A stretch of DNA of 64,000 nucleotides, from assembly GCF_000226095.1 (NCBI RefSeq), contig NC_016478.1:496001-560000 (forward strand), in the 5' to 3' direction. Position 1 is the stretch's first letter; the number at the start of each line of letters is the position of its first letter. The notes beneath the pieces were generated by a model. The model was not told where the DNA came from. It saw nothing but the letters and a program-made list of their open reading frames with translations, and did not search any database. Made by a program: the position numbers and the translations under genes. Source of the stretch: Thermothelomyces thermophilus ATCC 42464 (lineage: Eukaryota; Ascomycota; Sordariomycetes; Sordariales; Chaetomiaceae). Below, one piece after another: positions 43,101 through 55,418 of the stretch.

Positions 43101-44483
43101 TCGGACCCCTTAGGTTGGGAATGGCTCTGCGCCGGCATGAAGGGAAGATCGAGCCCAAGAAAAAGGCAACAAAGAAGGACCAGCTGTACCAAAATACGTA
43201 TTAGTAAGGTGTATGCCGACGGAAAAATGAGTCAAGGGAAGGAGCAAGGGAATGACGAGACCTTTTCTCCTTTGACATGGCATCGCAATTGCCCGCGCGG
43301 AAATGGAGTAAAGGCGGTGCTCCTCAGCTTACCACGAGGTGCACCACCTTTGGATCGATTAGCAATGCCAAACTATTGCTTTCCTTCATCCTGTGGCCTT
43401 ACCATTCAATACTAACAGTGTAGTAGGCATCAGATCGAGTCCCAACCTCGCAACTTTCTCTGGAATTCTATCTTGACCAATTGTTTCGCATGGAACTACC
43501 CGGTTGATATGACTTTTGAGATGCAACTGAAGATGACACTTCTTCAGTTGCATAATTGATAGTCACATAGAAGGATCACCACGTCTAAGCCTCTATGTCT
43601 TGTATGTACTGCCATCATGATGGGCAGAGATAATGAAAGGATGAGGGGTGGTGTCATGCTGGCGCGGTGGTTTTGGTAGTTGGCGGGAGAGCCGAGCATG
43701 GAATAGAACTTCCAAGAAGTTTCCGCCAGTTGTGTGAAGCGCGTACTTCGAGGTCAGATAATAACTAGACATTGATCAAGCGTTGAGATTTTGCACCCGG
43801 TCATCTGCACTCCCTCGTCTTACGCCAACACTTACGCATTACAATCAGCCATCCCAAACAGCTTGCTGGAATAAATGCCAAGGAGCATGTCCTTCTTCGG
43901 ATACGTCCGTATGCCTTACACGGTGCGTAAGAACATACGCACGGTGCAGGAGACCCCTTTGGTCAGGTCCTCCACCAAGCAATCAACCGACCGAATAATG
44001 CAGACAAGGAGCTCGATTTCCCAGCAATCCTTCATCATCAACGCCAATAGTGCTCGCACGGCAACCACGCCGCTCTTCCAATCGCTCGTTCCTCCTTGGG
44101 GCGCAGTGTGACAACGCGCCGGCTCGTTTCCGGCGCTTCAAATCGGAGACGGTGAGCTGTGGTGCTCGATGCCCGACACTCGGTGAATCCACGGGCTGGG
44201 TCTGCCACGAACAAGAAGCGCCCGCCTGCTGCACTTTGATACAAGACTGATTCTCAGCGACTTACGGCTCTGTCACCGCCACGGCTCGCACCAGAATTCT
44301 CCGTCGTTATTCCGCCTTCACTCGCTCCCTGCCTTGGCCTCCCCGGCCACGCGTTCGAACCAGACCGCATGTCCACTTGGACAGAACAGCCTATCCTCAC
44401 CGTCCCCGACCGTTACCTGCCTTTTTGCCTTCTCCCAGTAAACTCGGTGTGATACTATTTATCAGAATTTTGGGCAACCTACC
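40173..44483. other. 4.3 kb gap, largest in the window
   Basis: No firmly supported gene. The part next to 40173 is probably the leader of the minus-strand gene; the part before 44484 is the kinase promoter. TACGGATTA occurs at 40953-40961 and again at 41041-41049, with more TACGGA variants to about 41165. One weak minus-strand frame at 42340-43008 is listed separately. No transposon coding sequence or terminal repeats were recognised. Confidence 0.5.
42340..43008 (-). CDS. Doubtful small hypothetical protein
   Basis: An open frame of 222 codons from an ATG at 43008. The frame is open a further 29 codons upstream but without an ATG. No domain is recognised; the product is Ser/Thr/Pro-rich, with a hydrophobic start (PTVIFLTHADI). 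It is included only because it is the longest clean frame in a large gap. It may be chance. Confidence 0.2.
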   Translation of the reverse strand: MLRPRPTVIFLTHADITEVVHRRRFRRFLEYDNDDACVTLAPTDPETTHLVKESKSSSSRTFKYDRTPEAYDSAGYISPSPPYSRIRPLTADLPLPLPAGMGAEGNTSSSPNACSSQTSSSKTRRNQQRGSVWTRQLCLRPKRSVPPAATAVVNIDIGGAIGSRDPLGCPQRESTNDGSRTERSRAASTRDSGSWAAWCSDPESPTITTPSQSTPDGHVGVE

Positions 44484-47059
44484 ATGAACGGTGATCTCAG
44501 TCTCTCTCGGGCGCTCGGCGGCCTGCGGATCGCTAACCCCGACGATTCCCCGAATCTCTCCCACGATGGCTCGACAAATCCAGATGATGGCCATACCATC
44601 CAGCCAACCAGTAATGGCGAAACCGAAGAGGGTAACGCCTCAGAGACCCTTCAGAATGCCCGACTCGAATCAGCAGCTCGAGACGCCCCTCCCGGACAGC
44701 CCCACACATACGAATCGGCCGCCGCTATTCTCAAGAGCGCCCAGAACAATCTGAACGCTGCACGTGGCATTTGGGGCTCAATAGATTCGGAGGGACACCA
44801 ACAAGGCACACAATATGGCCCTTATCAGCCATCATCCGAAGGGCAGCCGCCCGGCTCGGCGGCCTTGCCTACCCAGGGTCGTGTGGTTGAGCATGACCCG
44901 CAAGGCGGGCCGTATGCCGGCCCCAGGAACGAGCAGTCCCGGTCTTCTATCTATGGAGCGAGGAGTGATCCCAGATTTGACCAGTCGAGCCCAGCACAGA
45001 TCCCATCACGCGAGGGGAGCCGATCGCACCACGCTGGCCGACCAGGTCCGCCCAAAACTGGGAACGGCCCCAATGGCATGATGCCCGTCAGAAAGAGTTC
45101 CAAGGTTATGGGAGGGGGTTACGCTCCAATCCCCGGCATTCCGCAAGCCCCGCCCGGCAGTTACGGACCGGAAGTACCAATGCTTGCAAGCAGCGAGGAG
45201 TGGAAGGACCGGGGCGCTGCTGTCAGCGTGAAAAGAGAGGTCGATTCCGAAGGGAGGACAGTAATCAGGTCAGTCAAGAAGGGGGTTCGAGATTTCTCGT
45301 TCGGGCGAATACTGGGCGAGGGTTCCTACAGCACAGTCTTCCTTGCGACCGACCGCCAGACTCTGAGGGAGTATGCAGTCAAGGTGCTTGAGAAGAAACA
45401 CATCATCAAGGAGAAGAAGATTAAATACGTCAACATTGAGAAGAACACCCTCAATCGGCTTACCGAGCATCCGGGCATCGTTCGACTCTACTACACATTC
45501 CAGGATGAGGCGTCACTCTACTATGTTCTGGACCTCTGCAACGGCGGAGAACTGCTTGGGGTCTTGAAGAAGACGGGAACCTTTGATGTCGACTGCACGA
45601 GATTCTACGGTGCCCAGATCCTGGACGCGATCGAGTACATGCATTCGCGGGGCGTCATCCATCGCGATCTCAAGCCCGAGAACGTGCTCCTGGACGACCA
45701 AATGCACATCAAGATTACCGACTTTGGCACTGCGAAGCTGCTGCCAGATCCACGAGACCCAAGACCTCCAGAAGATTCCTCTGGCCAAAACAACGCTCAA
45801 GACGACAAAAGGAACGCTTCCTTTGTCGGCACGGCTGAGTATGTTAGTCCCGAACTTCTAACGGATAAGGCCGTGGGCAAACCAAGTGATCTCTGGGCAT
45901 TTGGCTGTATCATCTACCAACTCCTGGCCGGTCGGCCCCCCTTCAAGGCTGCGACAGAGTACTTGACTTTTCAGAAGATTGTCAGCCTCGATTACGAGTT
46001 TCCGGCTGGTTTCCCTCCTGCTGCGCGAGATCTTGTTGAACGGTGTCTGGTGCTGGATCCGGCCCGGCGGCTAACCGTGGAGCACATCAAGAACCACGAA
46101 TTCTTCGATGGGCAGCAGTTCGGCAAGGAGCTGTGGCGGACAAAAGCGCCACGCTTGCGACCATACGTACCTCCAGCACAGGAACCCCACGTTATCCAGC
46201 TCAATGGCGGAGGATCCAGTCCACAGAAGCCACCCAACTCCCGAGGGGCTCACGGTCCGCCGAACGGTTCAAGACCAGCCCGAATCATCACGGAACTTCC
46301 GCCGCCTACGCAGCTAGACATTGAATGGTCACCTGTCTTGACCAGAAACAACGAGCGGATATTGAAGCTCGGTGACTTGATGGTAATATCATCTCCCATC
46401 CCAAACAGCCAGCATGGCCGAGGCGACGGCGACGGGCACAAAAAGTTGGCCCGCTTCTTTGGTGGTAGCACAACCAAGAAGAGGCAGCGGCTTGTCATGG
46501 TCACATCTAGTGGACGCATCCTGCTGGCTCCCGCTGGTGGTGAGGAGAAACGGGCCAAGCAGGAGATCTCGCTGTTGGGATCTGATTGCGTATGGAAGAC
46601 CCAGATAGACAGCAAAGGTCAGCCAGTATGGTGTGTTGACACGGTCAGTACTCACCATTTTTATTTTCTCCCTTCCTGCCGCGGCTGACATTTTTCCAGA
46701 ACGGCATCCACTACACTTTTGAAGAACCCAAGTCGTCACAACAAAACAGCGACGCAAAGTTCTCGGTCGACGACTGGATCGAGTCGCTAGAGCGCGCAAA
46801 AGATCTGGCTATATCACAGAATCTGATCGGCACGTACAACAGCGACAACGGATTTGGCGATATGTCGTCGTCAATGTCGAGCCCGGCTAGCACCATGGGA
46901 GGAGGGTTGGCAAGTTACAGCGAAGGAGGATACAGTGTCAGCGACAGGTCGGGGCGCAACCAGCCTAGCAAAAGTCAAGCCAGCCTAGAGGAGGTAAACG
47001 TGAAGCGCAACCGCTTCAGCAAGCGACAGTCCAAAAACGGGCTGGGAGCGGCATTCTGA
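44484..47059 (+). CDS. PKH1: PDK1-type serine/threonine protein kinase
   Basis: Two exons: 44484-46643 and 46700-47059, with an intron at 46644-46699 (donor GTCAGT, acceptor TTTTTCCAG), giving 839 residues. A disordered N-terminal region of about 265 residues precedes the kinase domain (about 270-535). Visible are the glycine loop LGEGSYSTVFLA, the catalytic Lys in YAVKVLEKK (about 298), HRDLKPENVLL (about 393), DFGTAK (about 413) and the PDK1-type activation loop SFVGTAEYVSPELL (about 446). Residues about 605-760, spread over the intron, resemble the C-terminal PH-like region of PDK1. The yeast relatives Pkh1/Pkh2 phosphorylate the activation loops of AGC kinases (Ypk1, Pkc1, Sch9) downstream of sphingoid bases. 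The C-terminus is Ser-rich and basic. Confidence 0.94.
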
Positions 47060-48017
47060 TCCAAGGACACGCTGTGAGACGGCCGGTCCAATGCATTTCC
47101 CTCCCAGATACGGACGGGGGTGGTGCGTTTCCGAAACCCCGACCGCAGGTAATGCTGGGGGTTGGAAGGGGTTGGATGAGCACATGCACTGGGGCGGTCA
47201 GGACGATTCCTGTGTTTTTTTTTTCGAAGGGTAGCATAGCACTTCGACTGCAACCACTACTACTAGCTTTAATGGGCATCTTTGGTAGCGTGGCGTAGGC
47301 TCTAGCCGCATTACCTAACCTCATTTTCCCTCCTTAACGACAACTCCTCTCTGTCTCTCCCCTACCTTTTCTTTTCTTTTTTTCTTTTTTCCATTTTTTG
47401 GCGGCGGATCGAAGGGTCCCGGATTACCTTTTTGCAGTGAACCGGTATTTTTTACGTGCGAAGTCGATATTTCACCTAGAAAGGTACTCTTGCTCGCTCG
47501 ACGCCGCCAGTGATGTCTGGAATATGCCTCCATTGATCGAGTGAAATATCACATGACTTGAACCCTCTCACTTCAAGGTGGACAGATTGTAAGCAGCTCG
47601 CTTCAGACCCTAGATGATAATTTAAATAGATTTATATGAGAACCCGCATGCAGAAACAGCTTAAAAGCAGGGGTATTTCAATGTCCTCGGCTACAGAGGA
47701 ATGAAGGTGTGAAATGTTCAGCACTTGATCTGGTGTCAAGAGTCAGTAACGGAACATGCAGTGGGTGCTGACGTAAGCCTTTTTTTCGTAGCCCACAAGT
47801 CAGTTGCGCTTCCTGCCAAGAGGCGCTTGTGGGGCCTGCAATTGCGCTTTGAAACTCCAACCAATTCTGGAACGACGCGATCGACGCGCCCGCTCAGCGA
47901 AACTCGCAGTGTACCACCGAACTCGCCCGCCATCACACATAGCTTACCGACTTGGCAGTTTGGTTTCTGGGTTATTGATCCTGCCACTGCGGAGCGAACA
48001 GAACGATTGAGGCAAAA
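47060..48017. other. Spacer between kinase and SNF12
   Basis: This holds the 3' flank of the kinase gene and the promoter of SNF12. It has a pyrimidine-rich stretch at about 47330-47400. No coding frame is supported. Confidence 0.5.
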
Positions 48018-50000
48018 ATGCAGCAGCAGTATCGCGGATACCCGCCCCAGCATGTGCCCCCGAGGGGAGGAGGACAGCATGTCCCACAACGCCGAGGCGG
48101 CATCGGTACGTGGAATCGCCTGACTTCATCCGATTACCATCTTGAACCCCGGCTCCCACTGCTGGCTCCGAGCGCGCTCCGCTTTTCGTCGCCCCCGGCC
48201 CCTCCCGGACATCCGTTAGCCCATGTGGAGCTTCGCGCATGGGACGCTGCGCTCCAGACTTGCAAGCCTCCAAAACCTGGCGCATCACGGATCGCATGTC
48301 CCAAATGGCACAAAACCGCCAAGCGCGAGGCCAACAGCCTTCTTCATCACGGAACCCGCAGTCCCTGACGCTAACCATGACAGGCCCCATGATGTCGGCC
48401 GGCCCTCACCACTCGGTGCCCATGACGCAGGCGCAGATCAACCAGCAGCACCACCAGCAGCAGCAGGCCAACCACCTCGCGAAGCTGAGGAGCCGCAAGC
48501 CCACCGACAAGAACCTGCCCGACGGTGTTGAAGAAGCCCTGGCAGCAGGCAGCGATGTCGCCACCTCCTACAAGCAACTCCGCGACCTGGAGAGGCGGCT
48601 CGATGCGACCATGACGCGCAAGAGGCTCGACATTGTCGACTCGCTGAGCCGCAACACAAAGGTAAAGGCTCGGGCACCACCAGGCCATTCCGAGAAGACA
48701 GAGGCTGACTTTTGGTGACACAGCGGTACAAGACATTGCGCATCTGGATCAGCAACACCGTGGAGGACCAGTTCTGGCAGAATAACGGCCTCAACGTTGA
48801 CACGTTCGACTTCTCGTCCAACCTCGAGTCCTCATACCGTGTTAAGATCGAGGGGCGCCTCCTCGACGATGAATGGGAAGCAGAGGTAGAAGAGGAGGAG
48901 CGCAAGGGCAGTGACGACAATCGCAACAACAGCAGCGGTAACAGCAACGAGACAGACGGCGACAAGATGGAGACAGATTCGCCCAGCAAAACCAAAGCGA
49001 AGCCCGCGCCCACCAAGAGACCGCGGCTGTCGCATTTCTTCAAGGCGATCACAGTCGAGTTTGATCATCCGAAGTCGGGCCGCCAGGGCGCCGAGACTAC
49101 CGTGGAATGGAAGAAGCCGGACAGGCCGCCAGCCGGGGCCGGCAATTTGCCCGCCATGGCCGACTTCGACGAGTTCACCTTCAAACGCAACGGCGACGAG
49201 AACGTGAACATTACCATCAACTTGTACCGGCACGAAGATCCCGAGCGCTTCGAGCTGGCGCCAGCGCTGGCTGAAATTGTCGACATGCGCGAGGCGACCC
49301 GCCAGGAGGCGGTCATGGCGTTATGGGAGTATATCAAACTGATGAACCTGCAAGAAGACGAGGAGAAACGCAATTTCCGCTGCGACGACTTGCTCAAAAA
49401 AGTCTGTCCTCCCTCCTTTTCCCCCCTCCTTCTTCCGCCCTTTAGTCACTTTCAGTTAACTAACCTTCTTCTTGTTTTTAGATCATCCCCCGCGAAACCG
49501 GCTACATCCCCCACCTCAACGACTACATCACCCCTCACCTGCGCCCTCTCCCGCCGGTGAAACTGGCCTATACGATCCGCGTGGACGAGGAGTTTCACAA
49601 GAACCCGCAGCCGACCATCTACGACGTGCGCGTCGCTGTCGACGACCCGCTCCGCGCCCGTCTGTTGCCCTTCATCCAGAATCCGCAGTACGCCGCCATG
49701 CTCAAGGAGGTCGCGGGGCTCGACGACCAGCTGGCGACGCTGATCCAGGCCGTCGCGCACTCCAAGGCCAAGCTGGACTTCCTGACGTCCTTGTCGAAGG
49801 ATCCGGTGAACTTCGTCAAGGGGTGGTTGAGTTCGCAGAAGAGAGACCTGGAGGTCATCATGGGCGAGGCGACCCGCGGGGGCGGAGAGGATGCTGCTGG
49901 TGATGAATGGCGCCGCGGTGGGCCAAATAGCGTGTGGGCCACGCAGAATGCCAGAGAGAGTGTCAATGTCCTCCTGGCGAAGCAGCCGGCGAGGGTGTAA
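48018..50000 (+). CDS. SNF12: SWI/SNF subunit Snf12 (SWP73/BAF60 family), SWIB domain
   Basis: Four exons by my reading: 48018-48105, about 48258-48661, 48724-49401 and 49482-50000, giving about 562 residues. This is a core accessory subunit of the SWI/SNF chromatin-remodelling complex in the nucleus. The N-terminus is Gln/Gly/Pro-rich (MQQQYRGYPPQ). The conserved block LRSRKPTDKNLPDGVEE leads to RRLDATMTRKRLDIVD and RYKTLRIWISNTVEDQ. The SWIB domain is at about 335-395 (FELAPALAEIVDMREATRQ, ALWEYIKLMNLQ), continuing across the last intron into IIPRETGYIPHL. The acceptor of intron 1 is ambiguous (AG at 48257 or a few bases later). The last intron (49402-49481) uses a weak donor GTCTGT, but the join LLKK/IIPRETGY is what the family requires. 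Confidence 0.93.
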
Positions 50001-50317
50001 GTGAACTTGGGAAGGTGGTAGCTTCCGCTGTGGGTAGGGGTTATCAAGGGCGTTGATAGGAAAGGGAATGCGGCGTTGGCTTTCATTGGGTTTCGATGAT
50101 GGTCTACTTTTAACTCGGCTGATGTGGTCAGGTGTGCCTGTACATACCGTAGCGTTCTAGCAGACCCTTCAGGAGCTAAGTGCGCTACGACTTGTGGGCG
50201 TTATTGTATGAAACCGCAAATTCGTTTACATTTGAAGGGGGTATCATCGTCTCATTCCATAGTCATCTTCGCGAGATCCTGCCCCATGCCTATGACCCAC
50301 CCCGAGATTCTCCGTTC
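50001..50317. other. Convergent spacer
   Basis: A 317 bp spacer between the converging SNF12 and GEN1 genes, presumably both 3' untranslated regions. I see nothing else in it. Confidence 0.5.
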
Positions 50318-53132
50318 TCAATCTTCCCCTGTGAGATCCAGGACCGAGACCTCGCTCTGCCGCCATGCCCGTCGGCGCGGAGCCTTGCCTTGCAGCACCC
50401 GTTCGTTGTGAGCAGCCATTATTCTGTCGGCATCCTCACGATCGACTTCGAGCGTGGTGAAGTAGCCTTCGCCGTCAAGACTAGTTCGTGGGATAAGAAT
50501 TTTGGTTTTCGTGCTCTTGTGTGCAGGCGGAACCACGGTGGCTGCACCGCCGGTGCTAACTTCGCCAGTATCCGTGCCGTCAATCGCGTCATTTTCCTCC
50601 TGTCCCTGTTTGCTTTTGCTTGAAGCATCAGGTGTGGCTATAGAGACTGCTCGAGAGCACGGCGATGCTAATCGGCAAGGTGGTGGCAGCGCGGCAAACG
50701 GATCATCGTCGCTGGAGATGTTGAAACCACCACCACCGGGAGGGGTGGGATTGCAGTCGGAGGATTCTGATGTTAAGGAACGCTTGTGCGGTGACAGAGA
50801 CACATTGTCATCTTCTGAAACGATCTCAATCTGTTGTGCGTCGTTAATGTCGCGCTTGGATTTCTCTTGGGAGGGCCTTTGGTTCTTCAACACTCGGCCA
50901 AAGCCCTTGATCGACTTTTGCGCCAGCGCTGGCCTGGTGGTGTCGCCTGCTCCGCTCTTAACCCGCTTGAACGGCCTTGCTCTTCTGGGCAGCTGCGGAG
51001 ATCCAGTCGACTGCTCCTCCTCAACTGGCTCTCCAGAATCCGACAATCGGTGCTCCCTCGGACCTGGAGACGCGTGGAACACTGACGGCGGTGAGGGATT
51101 TGTCTCCACCAAGGGACTAACCCTCTTCGCTCTTGTTGGCGTCGTCGGCGGATCGCTCACACTCGAACGAGGCACCGCAGGAGACGCCGCGGCGGCCGGG
51201 CTAGACGAGATAAGAATTGTCTCCCGGGTAGAGCTAGGTTTGGGTTGAGGTTGCGAGGTGGCAGATGGAAGAGACTTGGCGACCCTGGGACTGGCATGTA
51301 AGCTTGCGAGCGTCCAGGGATTGAGGTCCGCTGCTGGTTCGGCCTGGGAAGAGCTGGACGTCTTCTTGTACTGCTTACTTCTTCCCTTTGGCGCGGGCGG
51401 ATTGCGCTGGCTGTTAATCCTGGGAGGTGATAACGCGAGCTCTGGCTTCGGGGCGTCGTTCGTGGTGTCATTGCCTAGGTTCTTGATCACCTTGACGTAC
51501 TTATCCAATGCTCCAACTGGCATGTCCGTCTTGTTACTTTTCTGCTTCTTTGTAAGCTTCGCAGCAACCCGTTGCTCTTTTGTCCGCTGCTTCCCCTCCC
51601 AATCTTCCACTGTAAGAGGGATGCCCAGCTTGGCAAGCGCCACTGGGATCCAAGCGAGCTCTGGTTGAAGGGGATCGAAAGGTTTCCTGCCGCCAAGTTT
51701 TGATTGCTCGCCTGTAAATTCTTGTGCAGCGTCCTCGTCGAACTCGTCATCGCTGTTCAAGGCGATGCCGCTGCGGCCGAACGCCTCGACCACTTCCTCC
51801 GGCTCGTTGGCAAGGTCCAAGTTGACGATATCAGCCGGGACGAAGGATATCCGTAGCTCAGGGATTGCATCTGTGCTGAAGTGTGCTCTTTTATTTGAGA
51901 TCGCCTTCACCAGAGCTGACTCCTCTTTCTGCTTGAGTTCGAGGTCATCGGGGTGCTGCTCCGCCAATTCGTATCTCTCGAGGAGCTTTTGCACCAAAAG
52001 ACTCGGGGCGAGGACGCGGATCAACTTAATCGCCCCGATCTTGAATTCCCAGTCAAAAGTCTGGCGTGTGAATTCTCGCAACCCAACGATATCCACGTTG
52101 CCGGCGGCCAGAAACTCTCTCTTTACCCGATCAACGGCCGCCTCACGCGACACAACCGGATGGGTGTAGTACCGCAGAATCTCCATGTTTGGAAAGTCCT
52201 CCGGTATGTGCAAGGCCTTGTGGCGCGTGCGAAAGAAGCCACTCTCGTTGGTCCGCAGCTCATGCAATAGCCTTGCCTTCCAAGCCGCCAGGCCGTCCCT
52301 GTCCGCCCTCTTAATTCGGCACAGGTCCCGCCCGAAGCCAGCTCTCGCCGCCTCGCAGGCAACCTTGACGCCGCACCCGGGAACCCCTTCCGGGAGGTAA
52401 TCGCCGCCACTCATCAGCGCGACGAGCACCATACCCTCCCTGTCCAACTTGGTTGGCCCCGCCGCAATCGCGTCTGCATCAAACATGGAGACATGGGTTG
52501 GCGTTTTGGAACCCTTGGAGCCCTCGGCAGACCAATTCCGCAGCGTTTTTCGGCAGCCAAACATGATGGTGTCCACATCTTCGCTCAAAACCGCGTCGAC
52601 GATGCCCTTCTGTTGGAGCATTGCGCATTCCGCCTCTGCCTCACCGGGGGCTTCGTGAATAGTAAAACCGAAGAGACGTATCAACCTCTTTGCCATTGCA
52701 ATGGATACAGAGTCACCGCGGCCTGAGGAGCGCTTGTTACGTTTGAACGCGGGCTTATTGGGCCCATCGAAAACGAAAATCGGGCGGATTGCCAGACCGA
52801 GGAGGCGGGTGAGGCGGTAGAACAGGGTGCGGATGGCTGGGTTGGCGCCGCCTGTCATTTCGAGTCAGAACATGCGATGGGACAACATGGTGCTGGTCAG
52901 GAGAAGACAAGCACGTACCCCGGGCTGCTTGCACCTGGAATTGCCATATTGAAAAGTCAATAGCGAGCCGGAGCGGCCGGCCCGTTTGTTCGAGGGTATC
53001 GATGGCAAGTTTGCAGAGAGATATGCGGTCGCCGGGGCCAATCTCCTTGTAGATTCTGTTTTTAGAGAGAGTTAGCACGTCGATGGCCAAATCATTTCAC
53101 GCAGGAGGCTTCACCCACCCTTTGATGCCCAT
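50318..53132 (-). CDS. GEN1: GEN1/Yen1 Holliday-junction resolvase (XPG family)
   Basis: Three exons: 53132-53119, 53055-52919 and 52851-50318, giving 894 residues. The first exon codes only MGIKG plus part of a codon. The donors are GTGGGT and GTACGT. XPG/FEN-family nucleases cut branched DNA, and this branch resolves Holliday junctions left by recombination. The XPG-N part has LAIDFSIW (about Asp38) and FVFDGPNKP (about Asp79). The XPG-I part has HEAPGEAEAECAML (about 116-129) and LSEDVDTIMFG (about 139-149). A helix-hairpin-helix with SGGDYLPEGVPGCGV follows. The middle carries a region typical of fungal GEN1 (EDWEGKQRTKEQR). The C-terminal 400 residues are disordered, with many Ser-Pro sites and basic clusters, as expected for a cell-cycle-regulated Yen1-like enzyme. 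All acidic active-site positions I can place are present. Confidence 0.96.
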
Positions 53133-53646
53133 TTTGAGACGCTCCGTTTGGCGCTACAACTCAATAAGAGGAGAAAAAGAAAGGAGAAGAGCAACGACTA
53201 TCGAGGCATTGTGGCAAAGGATTTGCGTAAACTGCAGAGCTACTTGGTGGTTTTTGCAGTCCACAACGAGGAGCCGTGAGATGGAAACAACAGAGGGTTG
53301 GAAGTCGGTCGTTTTGTTGACGTTACTTCCGTTTCGGGTGAACTCCGATGTGTTGTCACAGGCACCGAGGTACTGCTTTGTTGCATAAGCTACTCCACAG
53401 CAAGTAGATATGATTTTAACCGAAAGATGTACCGCGACTGGCCCCAAACGCGTAAAATCGCCAGTGAGCGACACAGTGTCGGTCTTGATTTCCATCTTCA
53501 CGTGTAAGGTGTTGCTTATGATCGATTTGTTCCACCAAATATAGGAAGAACAGTGCCTCGTGGTTGTCTTCAAACAGAAATTTCTTAACAATACTTGCTA
53601 ACTGAACTCCTCATGGAACGTTAAAACCCCAACTCTCCCCCTCACC
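53133..53646. promoter_or_regulatory. Divergent promoter region GEN1 / Arp gene
   Basis: A 514 bp spacer between two genes transcribed away from each other, so both promoters must lie here. It is comparatively AT-rich. No clear factor site is recognised. Confidence 0.45.
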
Positions 53647-55418
53647 ATGTCGGCGCCCATGGATTCAGCGCCGCTTCCGCATCGGTCGGTTGCTAATATC
53701 CGATCGCCGGCCGGAGTCGGTCATCATCACCAGACCGGGCCGTCAACACCACTCCGATCCATCCCCTCCAACTTTGGGTCACCCTCCAGCCTCCGCGCCG
53801 ACGAGGAGATCATCATCATTGAGTTTGGGACTCGAAAGCTTCAGGTTGGCTTCTCCGGAGACCCAGCTCCCCGGGGATGCGTTTGGTTCGGACCAGACCA
53901 ACAGCGCAGGGCTGGCGATTTCAGGGCCTGGCAGACGGATTACCGCTATGACTGGAGGACCGCTACCGCTGGCGGACTGTGGGGCAAGGATCATGAGCTG
54001 TGGCAGTATGACGTTCGAGGAGCTGACCTCGGTCTTGTCGGGGATAAGATCGAGAGGGCGTTGAGAGAAGCGTTCACCAAGTAGGTTGGCATACTCTAGA
54101 TCTGACGGGTCGAGTCGTTGTTGACCAGCGAGTTAGACATCTTCTCATTGACTCACGTCCACGGAGGATGGTTTGGGTCATTCCTTCCAGCCTGCCGATA
54201 CCTCTACTGTCGGCCGCCTTGGACAGCGTCTTCACTCGGTTTCAGCCGCCAAACATTTCGCTGCTCTCATCCCCGCTCGCATTGGCTGTCGGTGCTGGTG
54301 TGCGCTCAGCACTTGTAGTTGATCTCGGTTGGGCCGAGACAGTGGTCACGAGTGTTTACGAGTACCGTGAGGTAGACACCAGGAGGAGCATCCGCGGAGG
54401 CAGGATGCTTGTGGAACAGACACATAAACTACTCGCCAAACACCTACCCCAAACTCAAAGTGGACTTGACGATAGCCAGGATCATGTCGTTAGCTTCGAA
54501 GAATGCAGCGACATCACTACCCGCATGGTCTGGTGCAAGCCTCGCCGGGCCTCAAATGCCAACCGAGCCTCTTCTGACGTCTTGGCCCCTGTCCAAGAGC
54601 AGGACGAGGGAGAGCCTCAAGTCCATACCGCATCTGGAAGGACTAGTTCAGTTAAGATCCCGTTGCGGTCGTGGTTGTCACCGACCACCTTAGAGCTGCC
54701 CTTCGACGCCCTGGCCGAACCGTGCGAGGACGCCTTTTTCGATTCTCAGTATGCACCTACGAGCTTTGACGACCACGAGCTGCCCCTGCACCTCCTGGTG
54801 TATCGGAGCCTGTTGCAGTTACCGGTAGACGTCCGCGCTCTTTGCCTGTCGCGTATCATCTTTACAGGGGGATGCTCCAATGTCCTCGGCCTGCGGGGTC
54901 GGATTTTTGATGAGGTGACCCAACTCGTTCAGGAGAGAGGGTGGGACCCCGTCCGAGGGAGAGCCGTGGAACAACTGCGAACCAACCCCAATTTGAAGAG
55001 GAGAGTGTCCCGTAAAGCGTCCAGTACGTCGGCCGGTACGGCATCGCCAGGAGACGAAGACGGAAGCGAAGAACAGGACGGAATCTGGCACGACGCAGCC
55101 AACACGATACCCGAAGTAGACACCATCGAGGAGCAGCTTAAACGAAGGTATGACGAGGTCCCCCCAATACATGGCGACTTGAGGGCCATCGAGTCGCTCG
55201 GTGCCTGGAGCGGCGCGAGCTTAGTTACCCATCTCAAAGGGGCGGCAGTAGCCACCATTGACCGCGAGCTCTGGTTGCAGCATGGTGCCGCGGGGGCAAG
55301 CAGGGCGAGCGATGTGGACCACAAAACACAGAGGCAGAGCTTGGGCGCCGGTAGCCTGATCAGAAGCTCTGCGGCCCATCATACGAATTGGACCTTGGGT
55401 ATTTGGGGCGCAGTCTAA
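53647..55418 (+). CDS. Divergent actin-related protein, Arp10/Arp11-like
   Basis: Two exons: 53647-54080 and 54167-55418, with an intron at 54081-54166 (donor GTAGGT), giving 561 residues. A 50-residue disordered N-terminus precedes an actin-type first strand (EEIIIIEFGTRKLQVGFSGD). After the intron come the helix MVWVIPSSLPIPLLSAALDS, a second phosphate-type loop SALVVDLGWAETVVTSVYE, and IIFTGGCSNVLGLRGRIFDE, matching the actin GG loop. It ends with LGAWSGASLVTHLKG, where actin has its conserved Trp-GGS region. Nucleotide-loop residues differ from true actin, and there are long Ser/Asp-rich insertions. The closest fit I can suggest is the dynactin pointed-end subunit (Arp10/Arp11, Neurospora RO-7); a nuclear Arp of a remodelling complex is the alternative. 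Confidence 0.75.

Noticed and set aside
44341-44365. Possible tRNA B box (GGTTCGAAC on the minus strand)
   Set aside because: No matching A box or acceptor-stem pairing at the required distance. Similar isolated hits (for example near 4294 and 29657) fail the same test.
40173-44483. Decayed transposon in the large gap
   Set aside because: I looked for terminal repeats, transposase or polymerase motifs and strong AT skew and saw none. A repeat search would be needed to exclude it fully.
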